NCBI GenBank assembly: GCA_021781775.1
Contig: JAJXWE010000160.1
Coordinates: forward strand, 1-5,146
Length of the DNA stretch: 5,146 nucleotides
DNA from: Pseudomonadota bacterium
GTDB lineage: Bacteria > Pseudomonadota > Gammaproteobacteria > Steroidobacterales > Steroidobacteraceae
Direction of reading: 5' to 3'
Each line of letters starts with the position of its first letter. Positions within the stretch are counted from its first letter, which is position 1. This document shows positions 4,928 through 5,146 of the stretch, piece by piece. Both the position numbers and the translations under genes were made by a program. Below the pieces are notes generated by a model. It searched no databases, was not told where the DNA came from, and saw only the letters and a program-made list of their open reading frames with translations.

Positions 4928-5146
4928 CAGGATGCGGCGGGACCCGCCGATGCGGCGGAGGACGGGGATGCAGCGGGTGGCGATTGGGGCTCGAGTATTG
5001 CGAGACTGCGACGATAGGCGTCCTCCTCGAGGTCCCGGCTCATCGAGTGCGTCAACAGATAATAGACCAGGCCGGAGACGGTGATTCCGAACACAATGGA
5101 AATATCAATTCCTCCCAATGCGCGCGCGCCCGGACCGGTATAAAAC
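4927..5146 (-). CDS. NCS1-type nucleobase permease, C-terminal end
   Basis: The frame is open to the right edge and reads FYTGPGARALGGIDISIVFG, then ITVSGLVYYLLTHSMSRDLE and an Ala/Ser/Pro-rich tail, with the stop at 4929-4927. A small polar loop, GGIDIS, then a last membrane helix ending in YYLL and a charged cytoplasmic tail is the usual C-terminus of NCS1 (PF02133) transporters. These import cytosine, purines, hydantoins or related compounds with a cation. The TTG at 5118 is not a start, because the coding frame continues upstream of it. The call rests on one helix, so other 12-helix permeases remain possible and the substrate is unknown. It runs convergent to hipA. Confidence 0.65.
   Translation of the reverse strand, partial: FYTGPGARALGGIDISIVFGITVSGLVYYLLTHSMSRDLEEDAYRRSLAILEPQSPPAASPSSAASAGPAAS

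Noticed and set aside
5116..5118. TTG as the start of a separate 63-residue small membrane protein
   Set aside because: The frame continues open upstream to the window edge with sequence fitting a permease, so this is the C-terminus of a larger protein.

Overview
The window is high-GC bacterial DNA. Its genes (a NodT-type RND efflux channel, BrnT/CopG and HipBA toxin-antitoxin modules, an NCS1-type permease end) fit a high-GC proteobacterium, probably gamma- or betaproteobacterial. The assignment is inferred from family flavour and codon bias; no rRNA, tRNA or other marker gene is present. No CRISPR array or intact insertion sequence was seen.

Layout. (1) Positions 1-990: the 3' end of a NodT/TolC-like outer-membrane efflux gene, then a small exported Cys-rich protein with a good ribosome binding site and a hairpin after its stop. 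(2) 991-1660: about 670 bp with no gene I can defend. (3) 1666-2234: a BrnT-type toxin gene broken by two single-base losses and one stop codon, overlapping an apparently intact CopG/PF12441-type antitoxin gene. (4) 2235-2571: a junction region with a 45-codon orphan ORF, a 55-bp near-exact copy of part of the efflux gene from the left edge, and a short A+T-rich segment carrying a strong sigma-70-like promoter with nested palindromes. (5) 2572-4175: a complete hipBA operon whose genes overlap by 4 bp. (6) 4176-4711: no convincing gene. (7) 4712-5146, minus strand: the C-terminus of an NCS1-like nucleobase permease running in from the right edge, followed through a TGATG stop/start overlap by a short unrecognised ORF.

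How the parts fit. The centre looks like an accessory patch inserted between ordinary metabolic and transport genes: two toxin-antitoxin loci of different families sit back to back, one decayed to an orphan antitoxin and one complete. The duplicated 55-bp efflux fragment lies at the boundary between them and marks a past rearrangement. HipB should repress hipBA through the palindromes at the promoter and neutralise the HipA kinase. The surviving CopG-type antitoxin may still bind DNA but has no functional cognate toxin here.

I do not see a convincing new biological system. The most informative observations are the 55-bp repeat, the pattern of brnT decay and the structured hipBA control region.
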